From: Ctena decussata
Taxonomy: Eukaryota > Mollusca > Bivalvia > Lucinida > Lucinidae
NCBI GenBank assembly: GCA_963989385.1
Contig: OZ022509.1
Location: forward strand, 75,414,667-75,478,666
Length of the DNA stretch: 64,000 nucleotides
Reading direction: 5' to 3'
Position 1 is the first letter of the stretch. The number at the start of each line of letters is the position of its first letter. Positions 1 to 9,788 of this stretch are shown in pieces. The position numbers and the translations under genes were made by a program. The notes beneath the pieces were generated by a model, which was given only the letters and a program-made list of their open reading frames with translations, was not told where the DNA came from and searched no databases.

Positions 1-558
1 GCATCACAACATACGCGTTTGGGTATCAGCAGGAACAATAAGCAGTTCTTCTGTTACGAAACCTCTCTGCGGAGCTGGCGGCATTAAATAATAAACCCTG
101 ATGCCCTGCAGAACAATGTGATGACTTATGAATACTGACACTCCATATTGGGTCCGTGGCACGGCGTACGCCCCCTTCTTGTTCTCCAGGTTGATATAAA
201 TATCTTACAGTGGCATCAGGACAAATAGGGTTCCCTACAGTCCGTTTCTGTTTCACTGGAGGTTTTTTTTTCGTCTCCGCATTTATGGCTTTGATCACTT
301 CCGGTAATCTTTTTACCCATTCTCTGTTGCGTTTGTGCGGATTTTCCAATTCCTTCGCATACTGATAACCAAAAAGCCTTTCAGCCAGTGTCCTGTTGAA
401 CCTCTCAACCAAAGCTTGGTCTCTGTGGATCTCTTTCCTGCCACGTCTGATACTTACGTTGTGTTTCGCCATCAGCTGTGTCACAGAGCCCATGAACTCC
501 CTGCCCGGATCTACCTGTAGAAGCTTGGGAAAGTTCAGCTTTTTCGCTTGTAAATATA

Positions 559-1484
559 CTGAACAAAAATAAAAACTTGACGGTTTTTATTTCTCAATTC
601 CGGCCAACCTAGCAAACTTGTAATGTATATATGGCTGTTTTCGAGTTGGACAGACATCTGATTACTTAAATCATGAAAAATTATTGGTAAATGTTTGTCC
701 TGTCCGGGGTTATCTAACTTATTCCTATTTTATTAATTCAGAAAAGAACTTTAATTTGCGCATGCGCAGAAGAAAGTTCTTTTGTACGCAATAAACAGTA
801 GTTCCAGTATGCATAGAAAACACTTTAAACGCTTATGGTAATTGTAACCACAACCTGAAAATAACGTTTAAAGTTTCAAAACTTTCAGATTACCTCCCTT
901 TGAATTAAACATATAGAGATTTATGAAATGCTGTATCTTCTATACCAATGCGTCTTTTTCGTTATTTTCTTCGTGATTAGTTTGCTTGTCTTGCAAACTC
1001 AATGTGTTTATTACTAAATTTATTTAAAAGCCATTTCTAAAACTGCCATAAAGACTCAAATGTGTAATGGGGATTCCATTGAAACTGAATTTCTGACTTC
1101 ATAATGGCGTGGACTGAGGTTTTTCGTCTGGTCCTTACGGCCTCCTAGTCGACCGTGTATCGGCATAATTTAAGCTTATGAGTCCATACAGATTGGATTT
1201 ACTAACGGCAAAGCGTTGCCAACAGATTTTTTTCATTTAAGCAGACTTCAACGATTTTAAATTTGGTATTTTTGTTTGGTTTTGAGCATAGAAAACAGAG
1301 AAGCACCCTTGTGACGTTTACAATAGCCTCAAATTTGCTGTATCTATGGAATCTTGAAATTTGTGTGATTATGATATGACAGAATAATTACATTTTCTTA
1401 AACTAAAAGAATTTTTATGTCTCATTATTTCCCGACTACCGTAGGATGAAAAATAGCGACTGTCAAGTTTTTATTTTTGCTAAG
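559..1484 (-). mobile_element. Nonautonomous TA-target DNA transposon (MITE), copy 1
   Basis: A 926-bp element without a coding ORF, bounded by imperfect terminal inverted repeats of about 24 bp. One end reads ctgaacaaaaataaaaactt and the other, on the opposite strand, cttagcaaaaataaaaactt. TA lies directly outside both ends. The integrase frame is restored if exactly one TA is removed with the element, so the target duplication is TA. A nearly identical copy in the opposite orientation lies at 27288-28211. TA duplication and size fit a Tc1/mariner-like nonautonomous element, but no transposase is present to prove the superfamily. Confidence 0.85.
742..783. repeat. Inverted repeat around a palindromic NRF1-like site inside the MITE
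   Basis: An 11-bp perfect inverted repeat (aaaagaacttt at 742-752, aaagttctttt at 773-783) flanks the palindrome tgcgcatgcgca at 757-768. That palindrome matches the known consensus of the NRF1 transcription factor. In the second MITE copy (around 27984-28028) the palindrome is intact, but one arm has a substitution. Whether it is bound by protein is unknown. Confidence 0.55.
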
Positions 1485-1877
1485 TATATTTTCAAACGCC
1501 TTCGCAACTTCTTTGCTGTCTTTTGAAGTCAGAGGCTCCGCCTCTTTATATCTGCTTTCAATATCAACGACTGTCAGCGCATATTTGTATGTCTTGCGGT
1601 TGACTGTATCATGCGGCAAAAACAACAAATCTGCCTGATGAATTTCATTTGGGGTGGACGCATCAAACCTGGGCCGTATTATTTTCTTTGGTGCGGGTAA
1701 ATATATTTGCCACACCGCCTGCTTTTTTAAAAATTCAAGCGCCTGCTTTTTACTGACTTTTGCTTCTTTTGCTAGTTTCTCTACTGCGGGGAGCCCTTTC
1801 CAGAACCCCTTTGGGCTGTAGTAAATCTTTTCCATTATTTTTTTATTCCAATTTTAAGACTAAAAAAAATAATAAAT

Positions 1878-2303
1878 TTATATCAACTTATAAGCCAAAA
1901 ACCCGGTTGCTGCCATCCCCGCAACAATAAACAACAATTCACGGTTTTGCTGATCTGGGGATGGTGCATAATAATCACTCAACTTTGGCTCCTGAGGAAG
2001 TGGGTCAAGTTTTTTGCCAGTAATGTAATAGTATTGTTTCATAGCCTGATCAACATTGTCAAACGTCTGCTCAGCATGATGTTCTTTTTGTATTTCCTCA
2101 TTGATAAAATCCAATCTCTGGGTTCTTTTTTTGCTCCAAGCTGCTTGTGCCGCTTCTAATTGTTCGACTGCTTTATCATGCCTTTCTCTTTCCGCCTCAG
2201 CATCGTTGTTTTTTCCCAATTTTGAGAATAAAAAATTACTTCCTGTGAACGCCAAGGCATTGACCACGGCACCTCCTAACATCATCGCTACTGCACTAGC
2301 CAT
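1878..2303 (-). CDS. Polinton small membrane protein with coiled-coil middle
   Basis: Intact 141-aa ORF starting at ATG 2303. The first ~28 residues are hydrophobic and glycine/alanine rich ('MLGGAVVNALAFTGSN'). A charged, probably helical middle (about 35-85) follows, and a C-terminal membrane segment (about 122-140, 'LLFIVAGMAATGFLAYKLI') ends the protein. It lies 42 bp beyond the integrase start and 35 bp before the next gene, in the tight same-strand spacing of a viral gene block. I do not recognise a family with a known role. A virion membrane protein is possible from topology and context only. Confidence 0.7.
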   Translation of the reverse strand: MASAVAMMLGGAVVNALAFTGSNFLFSKLGKNNDAEAERERHDKAVEQLEAAQAAWSKKRTQRLDFINEEIQKEHHAEQTFDNVDQAMKQYYYITGKKLDPLPQEPKLSDYYAPSPDQQNRELLFIVAGMAATGFLAYKLI

Positions 2304-2338
2304 TTTGTTTATCGTGATAAAAAAGTTTAAAACAGAAA

Positions 2339-2572
2339 TTATTTCATAATATCCGCTGGAATAATACCCTGCTTAATCAACATATCGCGTGTGGCCATCG
2401 CCAGCAGTATATCAATAGAAAGCATTCCAATATCACCCATATTAAAATCCACTTTTGGTGCAGGTCTTCTCAAGAGTTTCTTGCCAAGTTCTGAGTACCC
2501 AACAGTGAGAAGAGTTTCTACTCCGGCATGATAAAGCATGTTTGCAATTTGTTTACCGTCAATGGCTGCCAT
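2339..2572 (-). CDS. Polinton small protein, 77 aa, unknown function
   Basis: Intact short ORF with ATG at 2572. The sequence has an amphipathic N-terminal half, an 'LLRRPAPK' linker and a moderately hydrophobic C-terminal stretch ('MLSIDILLAMATRDMLI'). No catalytic motif is visible. It sits between two other small minus-strand genes with short AT-rich gaps on both sides, which supports it as a real viral gene. Small capsid-associated or membrane proteins are common in this genome position in double-jelly-roll viruses, but the function is not shown by the sequence. Confidence 0.6.
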   Translation of the reverse strand: MAAIDGKQIANMLYHAGVETLLTVGYSELGKKLLRRPAPKVDFNMGDIGMLSIDILLAMATRDMLIKQGIIPADIMK

Positions 2573-2607
2573 TTTTTTGTGAAAATATAGTTTTTTTTTA
2601 ATTTTAA

Positions 2608-3022
2608 TTATCTCATTTCAAAAGGGTCTTTCGACGTTTGTATCTCAGGTATTTTAGGTTGTGATTTAGGTTGTGATTGAGGTTGTTTTATTTCAGTTTT
2701 ACTGTAAATCATGTAAATACCAACGCCTACAGCTCCGATCATCACACAGAGCGGAATATAGTTCTTATAAACAGTCACTGTTGGTTGCCGCTCTGGTAGC
2801 TGTGGCTCTCTTGTTATTTTGATTGGTTCAGCTTCCAGGGTTTGGGTTTGTTTTTGTTTCCATCTGGCTTCAGCGCCTTTTTTAGCAGCCGCGACACGTT
2901 TTTGGTTTTTTTTCTTTTAGGGGTTCTTCATGTTTATGTGGACCTTCACTTTTCTGGGGTTCACGCTGGGGTTCACTCTGGGGTTCTTGAGTTTTCTGAG
3001 CTTCCTGAATTTCCTGATTCAT
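2608..3022 (-). pseudogene. Polinton single-pass membrane protein, frameshifted
   Basis: The ATG at 3022-3020 opens a Gln/Glu/Pro-rich charged N-terminus with EPQ-type repeats. The frame ends early at a TAA near 2898. A second frame takes over at the A-rich run around 2900-2915 and stays open to a TAA at 2608-2610. The second part holds one clear membrane segment ('YIPLCVMIGAVGVGIYMIY') and a short Gln/Pro/Lys tail. I read this as one gene with a homopolymer frameshift, either decay or an assembly error. Its 5' end overlaps the 3' end of the next upstream gene by about 50 bp. Function unknown. Confidence 0.6.
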
Positions 3023-3469
3023 TTTTTTCTATGGCATTTTTATTTTTGTTAAAATTAATATGCTTTGCAGTTGTTAGCATTGCTGTAAATGGAGCCAGGT
3101 ACATCCCATACTTATAATACAGCTCACAGCAAACGCTTGTCAGAGCATGATTGATAAATGGGTCTTCTTCTAGATCTTCTAATAGCTTGGGTGGAAATAC
3201 TTTAACACCCCCATGACATATAAATTAATAAAAGAATTGCCCAACGTCTTAGTCATACTTGCACCAAGCCTGGCTTCATATCTACAGTAAAGCTTATCAA
3301 CTTCTTGTGGCGTCATTTCATCTATGTCTGAGAGTTGCAACTCACGCCCTAAATATTGCCGACTTCCACCTCCGGCTATAATGGCTGAAAGTCTCTCTCG
3401 TTTTGGCACATCTTGGCGTTCAGCTGGTGTATCTAGTGAAATATTTTCTAATAGATCTTCAGCGTTCAT
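2973..3469 (-). pseudogene. Polinton conserved-looking soluble protein, frameshifted
   Basis: The likely start is the ATG at 3469-3467 ('MNAEDLLENISL'). A longer frame reaches 3607, but its extra part is a hydrophobic stretch translated from an AT-rich spacer. The protein continues through 'AIIAGGGSRQYLGRELQLSD' and 'EVDKLYCRYEARLGASMTKT'. Near 3195-3205 the frame shifts by one, and the second frame continues ('LLEDLEEDPFINHALTSV') to a TGA at 2973-2975. Together it would be about 165 aa, mostly polar and helical. I do not recognise a function. The gene lies between the packaging ATPase and the small membrane genes. Confidence 0.55.
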
Positions 3470-3677
3470 TTTTATATTTTGGAAAATATATTTTAACTTA
3501 AAATAAATGACAAAAATCAAACATCCGACTGAGATATTAACAGCGGCAGAAGCAATTGTTATTAGTTCGAGTATCATTTTTAGTATTGCTATTTTTGTTT
3601 TAAGCATTGCTTTTTGCTTAAAACATTGCTATTTTTGCGCTATGTTTTGCTTTAAGCATTGTTATATTTGCTTTTAG
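3470..3677. other. AT-rich spacer with repeated gcattgct-like units
   Basis: This stretch separates the ATPase end (3678) from the next gene start (3469). From about 3590 to 3676 it holds imperfect repeats of gcattgctttttgctt-like units with interspersed aaacattgct. It could be the promoter or leader of the 2973-3469 gene. No ORF is convincing here. Confidence 0.35.
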
Positions 3678-3974
3678 CTAATCCATTAACCAATACCCAG
3701 TTGGCTGGTCAGTTTTTAATATTAATTTACGGTGTTTAACCTCAGATAATTCTTTTTTTTATTTTCTGCCTTTCATCCGCAGGAACAACATCATTTTCCC
3801 TCAAGCAATGTTCAAAACTATCTCTGTCCTTGGTGTAAAACATACAGACCCATTTTGCCTGCTCTCGAAGGTCTTTCAAGACAGAAATATATCTTTGAGA
3901 AATGACCCAGACGCTTTGCTCTGCGTGTCTGCCGCAAAAATGCTAGCTGTGACAGCATGTCTTTTTTCTTTGTA
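3678..3974 (-). pseudogene. A32-like packaging ATPase, C-terminal part
   Basis: The 3' part of the ATPase gene whose 5' part is at 9801-10180. LINE A separates them, with the 12-bp target duplication tttttctttgta at 3963-3974 and 9789-9800. Downstream of the break the frames encode 'MLSQLAF', 'SVWVISQRYISVLKDLREQ', 'KDRDSFEHCLREN' and 'LILKTDQPTGYW', a pattern I know from Polinton ATPases. Two one-base frame changes are visible, one at a T5 run near 3938 and one at an A8 run near 3757. The frame ends at a TAG at 3678-3680. The gene is certainly inactive because of the LINE. Whether the homopolymer shifts are real needs reads. Confidence 0.8.
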
Positions 3975-4083
3975 CCCCGGGAACTCTTCCCGCCTTGTCG
4001 TGGCCCCGGGGCTCAATTCTCACAGGAGACGTCTCTGGATTGATAGACAGTGATTGTCTCCTCTGGGAAGAGCTAAGTGGAGG
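3975..4083 (+). ncRNA. HDV-like self-cleaving ribozyme candidate at the LINE A 5' end
   Basis: The first 109 nt can form the nested double-pseudoknot topology of HDV-like ribozymes. P1 is ccccggg (3975-3981) with cccgggg (4005-4011). P2 is cttcc (3986-3990) with ggagg (4079-4083). P3 is gcc (3992-3994) with ggc (4002-4004), closing a 7-nt loop. P4 is a long hairpin (4012-4072) with ggagac/gtctcc at its core. The joining strand before P2' is ctaagt (4073-4078), placing a C where the catalytic cytosine is expected. The element starts exactly at P1, as expected if the ribozyme sets the RNA 5' end. LINE B changes both sides of P4 together (ggggac/gtcccc). Folding was done by eye. Confidence 0.55.
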
Positions 4084-4516
4084 TACCACCTGTCTGCCGT
4101 GGGTGGCGTCCCGTAAGCCGGATGAAGGGATCCTGGAGGTTGAGAAACATCTCAGGGATCTCCAGATGTTTCAACACACCTCTTTGGCCTCGATTTCGGT
4201 GTAGACGGGTGGCTGTGCGGACCCGGCACAGTCAATCGGCTGGTCGTGCCAAGCTCTAGGAACATCTATTGCTTTCTCTTCCTTGTCTTTCGTATCATAC
4301 TGATACTCACCGTGTGCCCATTCATCTTTATTTAACAACCTTTCCAATCCTAGCAAGCGGCGGCTCAATGGGTCAATCGTGCAATATTTCAGTTGTGCGA
4401 GTATCTCTTCTGTGTATCTCTAACACTTGTGAGTAGGAGATCCACTCCGATAAAGTGTTCCCACGTAGGACTCCATGGCGGGTGGGGAGCACGGAAGATG
4501 AATTTCTTTCATTTCA

Positions 4517-5890
4517 ATGATGGGGCTAAACAAGAGGAAAAAATCAAATCAGTCGTCACTGTCATCATCAGAAGCGGAGTATTCAGACACTGAACAAGAC
4601 AATCACCCTGTACCTCAGATCTTTCCGCGCTTTATTATCATTGAATCTGCCGAAGAGAACGCCAGCATAACATCACTGTCCCCGTTTGTTATACAAAAAG
4701 TATTACAAGGCATTGCTGGAGAGCCTAAAAGTATCAAGAAATTAACACGGTCAAACCAGTTACTGATTGAAGTGTCAAGGAAGGCACACGCTGAAAACCT
4801 CCTTCGTACACAAAAGTTTTATGACCTGAAAGTTCGCGTCTTTCCTCACAGCTCACTGACCTCTTCAAGAGGAGTAATCCGTTGCCCCGACTTGAGGGGT
4901 TGTAGTGAGCAAGAAATTTTGGATGAGATGAGATCTCAAAATGTAACTGCAGTTAAACGTTTTCGAGTGAAAAGAGATGGTCAGTTGAAAGACACAAATA
5001 CTTTTGTCTTTACATTTAACACTCCAGTTTTACCTTCAACCATCTAAGTTGCATTCCTCAGAGTTAACGTTGAAGTCTACATACCGAATCCACTTCGTTG
5101 TTTTAATTGCCAACAATATGGTCACCATGAGGATAAGTGTAAAAATGATCCCATTTGTACCAAATGTGGTGAACCAGCAAAACATCATGAAAGTTTATGC
5201 AAAAATCCAACGAAGTGTGCCAATTGCGGAGAAGGCCATGATGCTAATTCAAAGGAATGCAAAGTATGGCAAAAAGAAAAAGAAATACTCAGAGTGAAAT
5301 TTACACGAAATATCTCTTTTCCTGAAGCGCGGAAAGTTGTTGAATCACCAGCTCCAGTTCCAGGGTCCAGTTACGCCAGTGTCATTAAACCATCCGTTAA
5401 GCTAGTTTCGTTTACAGATGCTACAACACAAACTGATCCAGTCACTATCCTCGATCCAGAGGAGAGTAATGATAAACAGTCGTCTCAATCAAAAAGCAAA
5501 CCTGAAGCAACAACACAAACAAAACAATGTACAGCGGCTGCAAAAGGACCACCTCATGGTCAGGGTAAGCAAACATCGAAAGAGGAGCCAGTCCTGAAAA
5601 ATGCTACCCTGGAGATGATCCGCAAGGACTGGCAAAGGCAGCAACGGAGAGAGCGACAGATGAACAATAAAGCTCAATCTCCAAACAAAACAAACTCAAA
5701 TGCTAAAGATAAGTCAGAAAAAGAAAAATCAAGGAAATCAGTTTCATTAGACAGAGTATCCAAAGGTGAGATTCAACTTCAAAATAAATTTGAATCCCTG
5801 AGCGACGAAAGTGACATGGAGTTCGTTGATAGCCATGATCAACCTCGTGGTGGGAGCAGTACATCTTGGTCTCCAATACTTCCTCCATAG
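4517..5890 (+). pseudogene. LINE A ORF1 (nucleic-acid-binding protein), one nonsense codon
   Basis: ORF1 proteins of this group bind the element RNA. The frame from ATG 4517 runs to a TAA at 5045-5047, where LINE E has AAA in the same context. It then stays open in the same frame to 5890, so a single substitution breaks it. The N-terminal half contains 'SLSPFVIQKVLQGIAGEPKS' and a likely RNA-binding fold. The middle holds CCHC-type zinc knuckles ('CFNCQQYGHHEDKC', 'CTKCGEPAKHHESLC', 'CANCGEGHDANSKEC'). The segment 'EKEILRVKFTRNISFPEARK' is typical of I/Nimb-like ORF1. A Lys/Gln/Ser-rich tail follows. ORF2 starts 40 bp downstream. Confidence 0.9.
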
Positions 5891-5930
5891 TTCCCAGTCT
5901 TTTACATTTCTCTCCAAACCAATCTAAATA

Positions 5931-8900
5931 ATGGATTTTAAAAGTAAAATAATACAATGGAATTGTCGGGGTCTGAAACCGAATTACAATGAAATTATAT
6001 TACTTTTGTCCCTGCTAGGACCATCAGTTTTTTGTCTTCAAGAAACCTTCTTAAAACCGGATGATAATATAACTTTTAAAGGGTTTGATTTATACAATTA
6101 TATATACAAAGACGGTCTGAAACCATCCGGCGGCAGTTCTATACTAGTTAAGTCTTCCTGTCCACATCGAGAAATAAAACTTTCCACAGAACTACAAGCT
6201 GTTGCTGTTTCTGTCTCTTTAGAAAAAGAGATGACTGTCTGTTCTGTTTATATACCTCCTAATTTTACTTTACAGTCTCAACATTTAGATTCATTACTGC
6301 AACAACTTCCCTCGCCTTATTTGTTATTAGGCGACTTTAATGGTCATAATTTGCTTTGGGGATGTAATAAAACAAATGTTAGAGGTGAAATCATTGAACA
6401 TTTCTTAACGGAAAATGATATTTGTCTGATGAACGATAAAACTCATACCTATCTTCATCCTGCAACAGGGAATTTTTCTTCTTTAGATCTTTCATTGTGT
6501 CACCCATCTCTTCTTCTCGATTTTGAATGGTCTGTTTGTGATGATCAGCATGGGAGTGATCATTTCCCTGTTTTGATTGAAAGTATTAATTTTTCAGCTG
6601 AAGATCATAATCCAAAATGGAAGTTAAACAAGGCAAATTGGGAACAGTTCCATTTGTTGTGTGGTCAGTCTTTAGACATAGATCAGTTTAAACTATCCAC
6701 TGATCAGATCGCTGATTTTACCTCATCCCTCATTAATATATCCAATAAATGTATACCAAAGACCTCGACAAATCCAAAGAAAAGCAATCCATGGTACAAT
6801 GACGACTGTAAAGGAGCTATTAGGCAGCGAAAACATGCATTATCAAAGTTCTGCAAATATCCAACTAAGGCAAATTTAAATAACATTAAAATTCAAAGAG
6901 CAAAGGCTCGTCGCACAATAAAATCCGCCAAACGAAATACCTGGAAATCGTACGTTTCTAAATTGAATAATAAAACACCAATTAAAAAAGTTTGGGATAT
7001 GGTTCGAAAAATTTCTGGAAAGTCGAAATCACCAAGTTATACACATTTAAATACTTGTAGAGAAACGAAAGCAACTAATAAAGAAGACATAGCGAATACA
7101 TTAGGTGAAACCTTTTTAATAAATTCATCGTCACGAAATTATTCAGAAAAATTCCAAAATATTAAAAGACAGCAAGAAAAAAACAATATTAACTTTAAAT
7201 CTCTGAATAATGAAGCATATAACAATCCTTTTAATTTATCAGAACTTATAGATGCGATTCAAAAATCTCATGACACTGCTACAGGACCAGATGAAGTCCA
7301 TTATCAGATGTTAAAACATCTACCTGATAATGCTCTCTCGACACTTTTACACATTTTTAATGATATTTGGACAACTGGCGTATTTCCAGAGAGCTGGCGT
7401 TTGGCTACAGTTATACCCATACCAAAACTAGGAAAAGATCACACAGAACCAACAAATTATAGACCAATAGCTTTGACAAGTTGTCTTTGTAAAACTTTGG
7501 AGAGAATGATAAACAAAAGGCTTGTTTGGTACTTAGAATCTAATGATCTTATATCACCAATTCAATCCGGTTTTCGATCTGAACGCAGTACCAACGACCA
7601 TTTAATCAGACTGGAAACTTTTATTCGCGATGCATTTGTTAATAGAGAACATGTTGTTTCTGTGTTTTTTGACTTGGAAAAAGCTTATGATACCACTTGG
7701 CGATATGGCATATTGAAAGACTTACATGATTTAGGCCTTAAAGGTAGATTACCTATATTCATTAAAAGCTTCCTTGAAGATCGCACTATGCAAGTTCGTG
7801 TAGGCTCTACCTTGTCTGATCTTTATGATCAGGAACAAGGTGTCCCTCAAGGAAGTATTCTTTCTACTACTTTGTTCAATATAAAAATTAATAACATTGT
7901 AAATTGCCTAGATAACAAAACAGATGGTTCGTTATTTGTCGACGACTTCGGAATATGCTACCGTTCTAAAAATATGAGAACAATCGAGAGACATCTTCAA
8001 CAATGTATTAATAGAATTGAAGACTGGGCCATGAATAATGGTTTCAAATTTTCCAAGTCGAAAACGCAGTGCGTTCATTTTTGTAAACTTAGAAGAATTC
8101 ACAATGATCCAGTTCTTTATTTATATGGATCTCCAATACCTGTTGTGGAAGAATCAAAATTTCTAGGAGTAATTTTTGACCGGAAACTTTCGTTTGTTCC
8201 GCACATTCGATATATCAAAGCAAAATGTGAAAAAGCTTTAAATCTTCTTAAAGTTTTATCAAATACAAGTTGGGGAGCTGATCGCGCTACTCTTTTACAT
8301 CTGTATCGTTCTTTAATTCGGTCCAAGCTAGACTACGGATCTGTTGTATATGGTTCTGCCAGGAAGTCCTATCTACAAATGTTAGATACTGTTCACCATC
8401 AAGGACTTCGTTTAGCTTTGGGAGCTTTTCGAACTTCTCCTATAAGCAGTTTGTACGTAGAAGCAGATGAGCCATCATTATATTTACGCCGAGAAAAACT
8501 TTCTCTTCAGTATGCTATCAGACTTACTGCTAACCCATCTAACCCAGCTTTCAAAGTTACATTTTCTCCACAGTTTTTAGAACTTTATGAACATAAACCT
8601 ACTGCAATCAGACCGTTTGGACTTCGCATTTCACCACTTTTAGAATCTTCAAATATCAATCCTAACAATATCGAAAAACATTTTGTCACTGATATCCCGT
8701 CATGGTGCTTAAAGAAACCAAACATTTTATTTGACCTTCATACAAGCAAAAAGTCTGATTCCAATCCACATATTATGAAACAAAATTTCAATGTTCTTCA
8801 ATCACGTTATACAGACTATCAACAAATTTTCACTGATGGATCCAAAGATGGAGAGAGAGTTGGGTGTGCATTTATATGTGGAAAACACTGCAATTCCTTG

Positions 8901-9617
8901 CGTATTCCTGATGGCTCTTCTGTTTTTACTGCAGAAGCAAAAGCAATAGATTTAGCTTTAGATTTTATTGATAACTCTGTACATTTTGACTTTATAATTT
9001 TTTCTGATTCTCTCTCAGTCTTAAAAGCCCTTAATCACACCTCCTCAAGAAATAGACAAATTCAGAAACTATTAGAAAAACACCATGAGATTGCAAAAAC
9101 TAAAGAAATAGTATTTTGTTGGCTCCCAAGTCATGTTGACATTACTGGCAATGAAACCGCTGATAGAAAAGCAAAAGAATCTCTTAGACAAAACATGTCT
9201 ATGTTTGAAACTCCCTTTAATAACTTTAAAACCTTTATCAACATGTACATTTTATCTAAATGGCAAACGTCATGGGACACAGCAACTTTTAACAAACTTC
9301 ATGCTATCAAACCTATCATCGGGAAAAGCTCTTCAGTGACCCGAAGTTTAAGGAGAGAAGAAGTCGTAATCACTCGACTGCGCATAGGTCATACAAGATT
9401 TACTCATTCATATTTACTTAATCGTGAAGAGCAACCTTTCTGCGTAATTTGTAATCAGCCTATTACAGTAAAACATATACTTATCGACTGCATTGATTTT
9501 TCACAAGACAGAAATAGATATTTCCAAGTTAATGACATAATACAACTGTTTCAAGATGTACCTGTCGATTATATTCTATCTTTTTTAAAAGACATCCACC
9601 TTTTTAACAAAATATGA
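5931..9617 (+). CDS. LINE A ORF2: endonuclease-reverse transcriptase-RNase H
   Basis: Intact 1228-aa polyprotein for target-primed reverse transcription. The APE-type endonuclease spans about residues 5-225 ('IIQWNCRGLK', 'CLQET', 'LLGDFNGHN', 'GSDHFPV'). The reverse transcriptase covers about 470-760 ('NYRPIALTSCLCKTLERM', 'FFDLEKAYDTTW', 'GVPQGSILS', catalytic 'FVDD' near 669). RNase H is at about 965-1090 ('FTDGSKDG', 'TAEAKAIDLAL', 'FSDSLSVL', 'WLPSHVDITGNETAD'). A C-terminal C-x2-C...H...C knuckle ('CVICNQPITVKHILIDC') follows. RNase H after the RT places it in the I superfamily. No break is visible. Confidence 0.95.
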   Translation: MDFKSKIIQWNCRGLKPNYNEIILLLSLLGPSVFCLQETFLKPDDNITFKGFDLYNYIYKDGLKPSGGSSILVKSSCPHREIKLSTELQAVAVSVSLEKEMTVCSVYIPPNFTLQSQHLDSLLQQLPSPYLLLGDFNGHNLLWGCNKTNVRGEIIEHFLTENDICLMNDKTHTYLHPATGNFSSLDLSLCHPSLLLDFEWSVCDDQHGSDHFPVLIESINFSAEDHNPKWKLNKANWEQFHLLCGQSLDIDQFKLSTDQIADFTSSLINISNKCIPKTSTNPKKSNPWYNDDCKGAIRQRKHALSKFCKYPTKANLNNIKIQRAKARRTIKSAKRNTWKSYVSKLNNKTPIKKVWDMVRKISGKSKSPSYTHLNTCRETKATNKEDIANTLGETFLINSSSRNYSEKFQNIKRQQEKNNINFKSLNNEAYNNPFNLSELIDAIQKSHDTATGPDEVHYQMLKHLPDNALSTLLHIFNDIWTTGVFPESWRLATVIPIPKLGKDHTEPTNYRPIALTSCLCKTLERMINKRLVWYLESNDLISPIQSGFRSERSTNDHLIRLETFIRDAFVNREHVVSVFFDLEKAYDTTWRYGILKDLHDLGLKGRLPIFIKSFLEDRTMQVRVGSTLSDLYDQEQGVPQGSILSTTLFNIKINNIVNCLDNKTDGSLFVDDFGICYRSKNMRTIERHLQQCINRIEDWAMNNGFKFSKSKTQCVHFCKLRRIHNDPVLYLYGSPIPVVEESKFLGVIFDRKLSFVPHIRYIKAKCEKALNLLKVLSNTSWGADRATLLHLYRSLIRSKLDYGSVVYGSARKSYLQMLDTVHHQGLRLALGAFRTSPISSLYVEADEPSLYLRREKLSLQYAIRLTANPSNPAFKVTFSPQFLELYEHKPTAIRPFGLRISPLLESSNINPNNIEKHFVTDIPSWCLKKPNILFDLHTSKKSDSNPHIMKQNFNVLQSRYTDYQQIFTDGSKDGERVGCAFICGKHCNSLRIPDGSSVFTAEAKAIDLALDFIDNSVHFDFIIFSDSLSVLKALNHTSSRNRQIQKLLEKHHEIAKTKEIVFCWLPSHVDITGNETADRKAKESLRQNMSMFETPFNNFKTFINMYILSKWQTSWDTATFNKLHAIKPIIGKSSSVTRSLRREEVVITRLRIGHTRFTHSYLLNREEQPFCVICNQPITVKHILIDCIDFSQDRNRYFQVNDIIQLFQDVPVDYILSFLKDIHLFNKI

Positions 9618-9788
9618 ACCTTTATGTTTTAACTTATACAATTTCTATATTTTTCCATAAAAACTTGTTTTAAATCCTCATACATTACCAGTGCAATATG
9701 TATTTTTAAATCGTAAAACATAACCTTCTAGACGCAAATGACCCAGTGGTTTGACGCGTCGTTAAACCTTAAATCATCATCATCATCA

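Larger units (their letters stand above)
4..1835 (-). pseudogene. INT: Polinton-type retroviral-like integrase, split by a MITE
   Basis: This would insert the viral genome into host DNA. The N-terminal half (1835 down to 1485) starts at ATG 1835 and holds a zinc-binding-like region and the first part of the catalytic core ('ADLLFLP', 'TVVDIESRYKEA'). The second half (558 down to 4) holds the rest of the core ('VDPGREFMG', 'HRDQALVERFNRTLAERL', with the expected last catalytic Glu in 'LVERF') and a chromodomain-like tail ('ATDPIWSV'). Two lesions are visible. A 926-bp MITE lies between them, and removing it with one copy of its TA duplication keeps the reading frame. A second break, a frameshift near 130-145, moves the last ~45 codons into another frame that stays open to a TGA at 4-6. 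The family assignment rests on the motifs and on the neighbouring capsid and ATPase genes. Confidence 0.85.
3975..9788 (+). mobile_element. LINE A: full-length I-superfamily non-LTR retrotransposon
   Basis: A 5.8-kb element inserted into the packaging ATPase, opposite to its transcription, with a 12-bp duplication (3963-3974 and 9789-9800). It has a structured GC-rich 5' UTR, ORF1 with zinc knuckles, ORF2 with endonuclease, reverse transcriptase and RNase H, a short 3' UTR and a (CAT/ATC)n tail. It belongs to the same subfamily as LINE B and LINE E and looks almost identical to E by eye. One nonsense codon breaks ORF1. Confidence 0.95.

Noticed and set aside
2842..3117. Plus-strand ORF of 91 aa
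   Set aside because: Phe/Leu-rich shadow of the minus-strand charged protein, with no supporting motif.
3808..4259. Plus-strand ORFs across the LINE A 5' end
   Set aside because: They span the junction between the ATPase gene and the LINE 5' UTR and are explained by both. The same frames recur in LINEs B and E because the UTR is shared.
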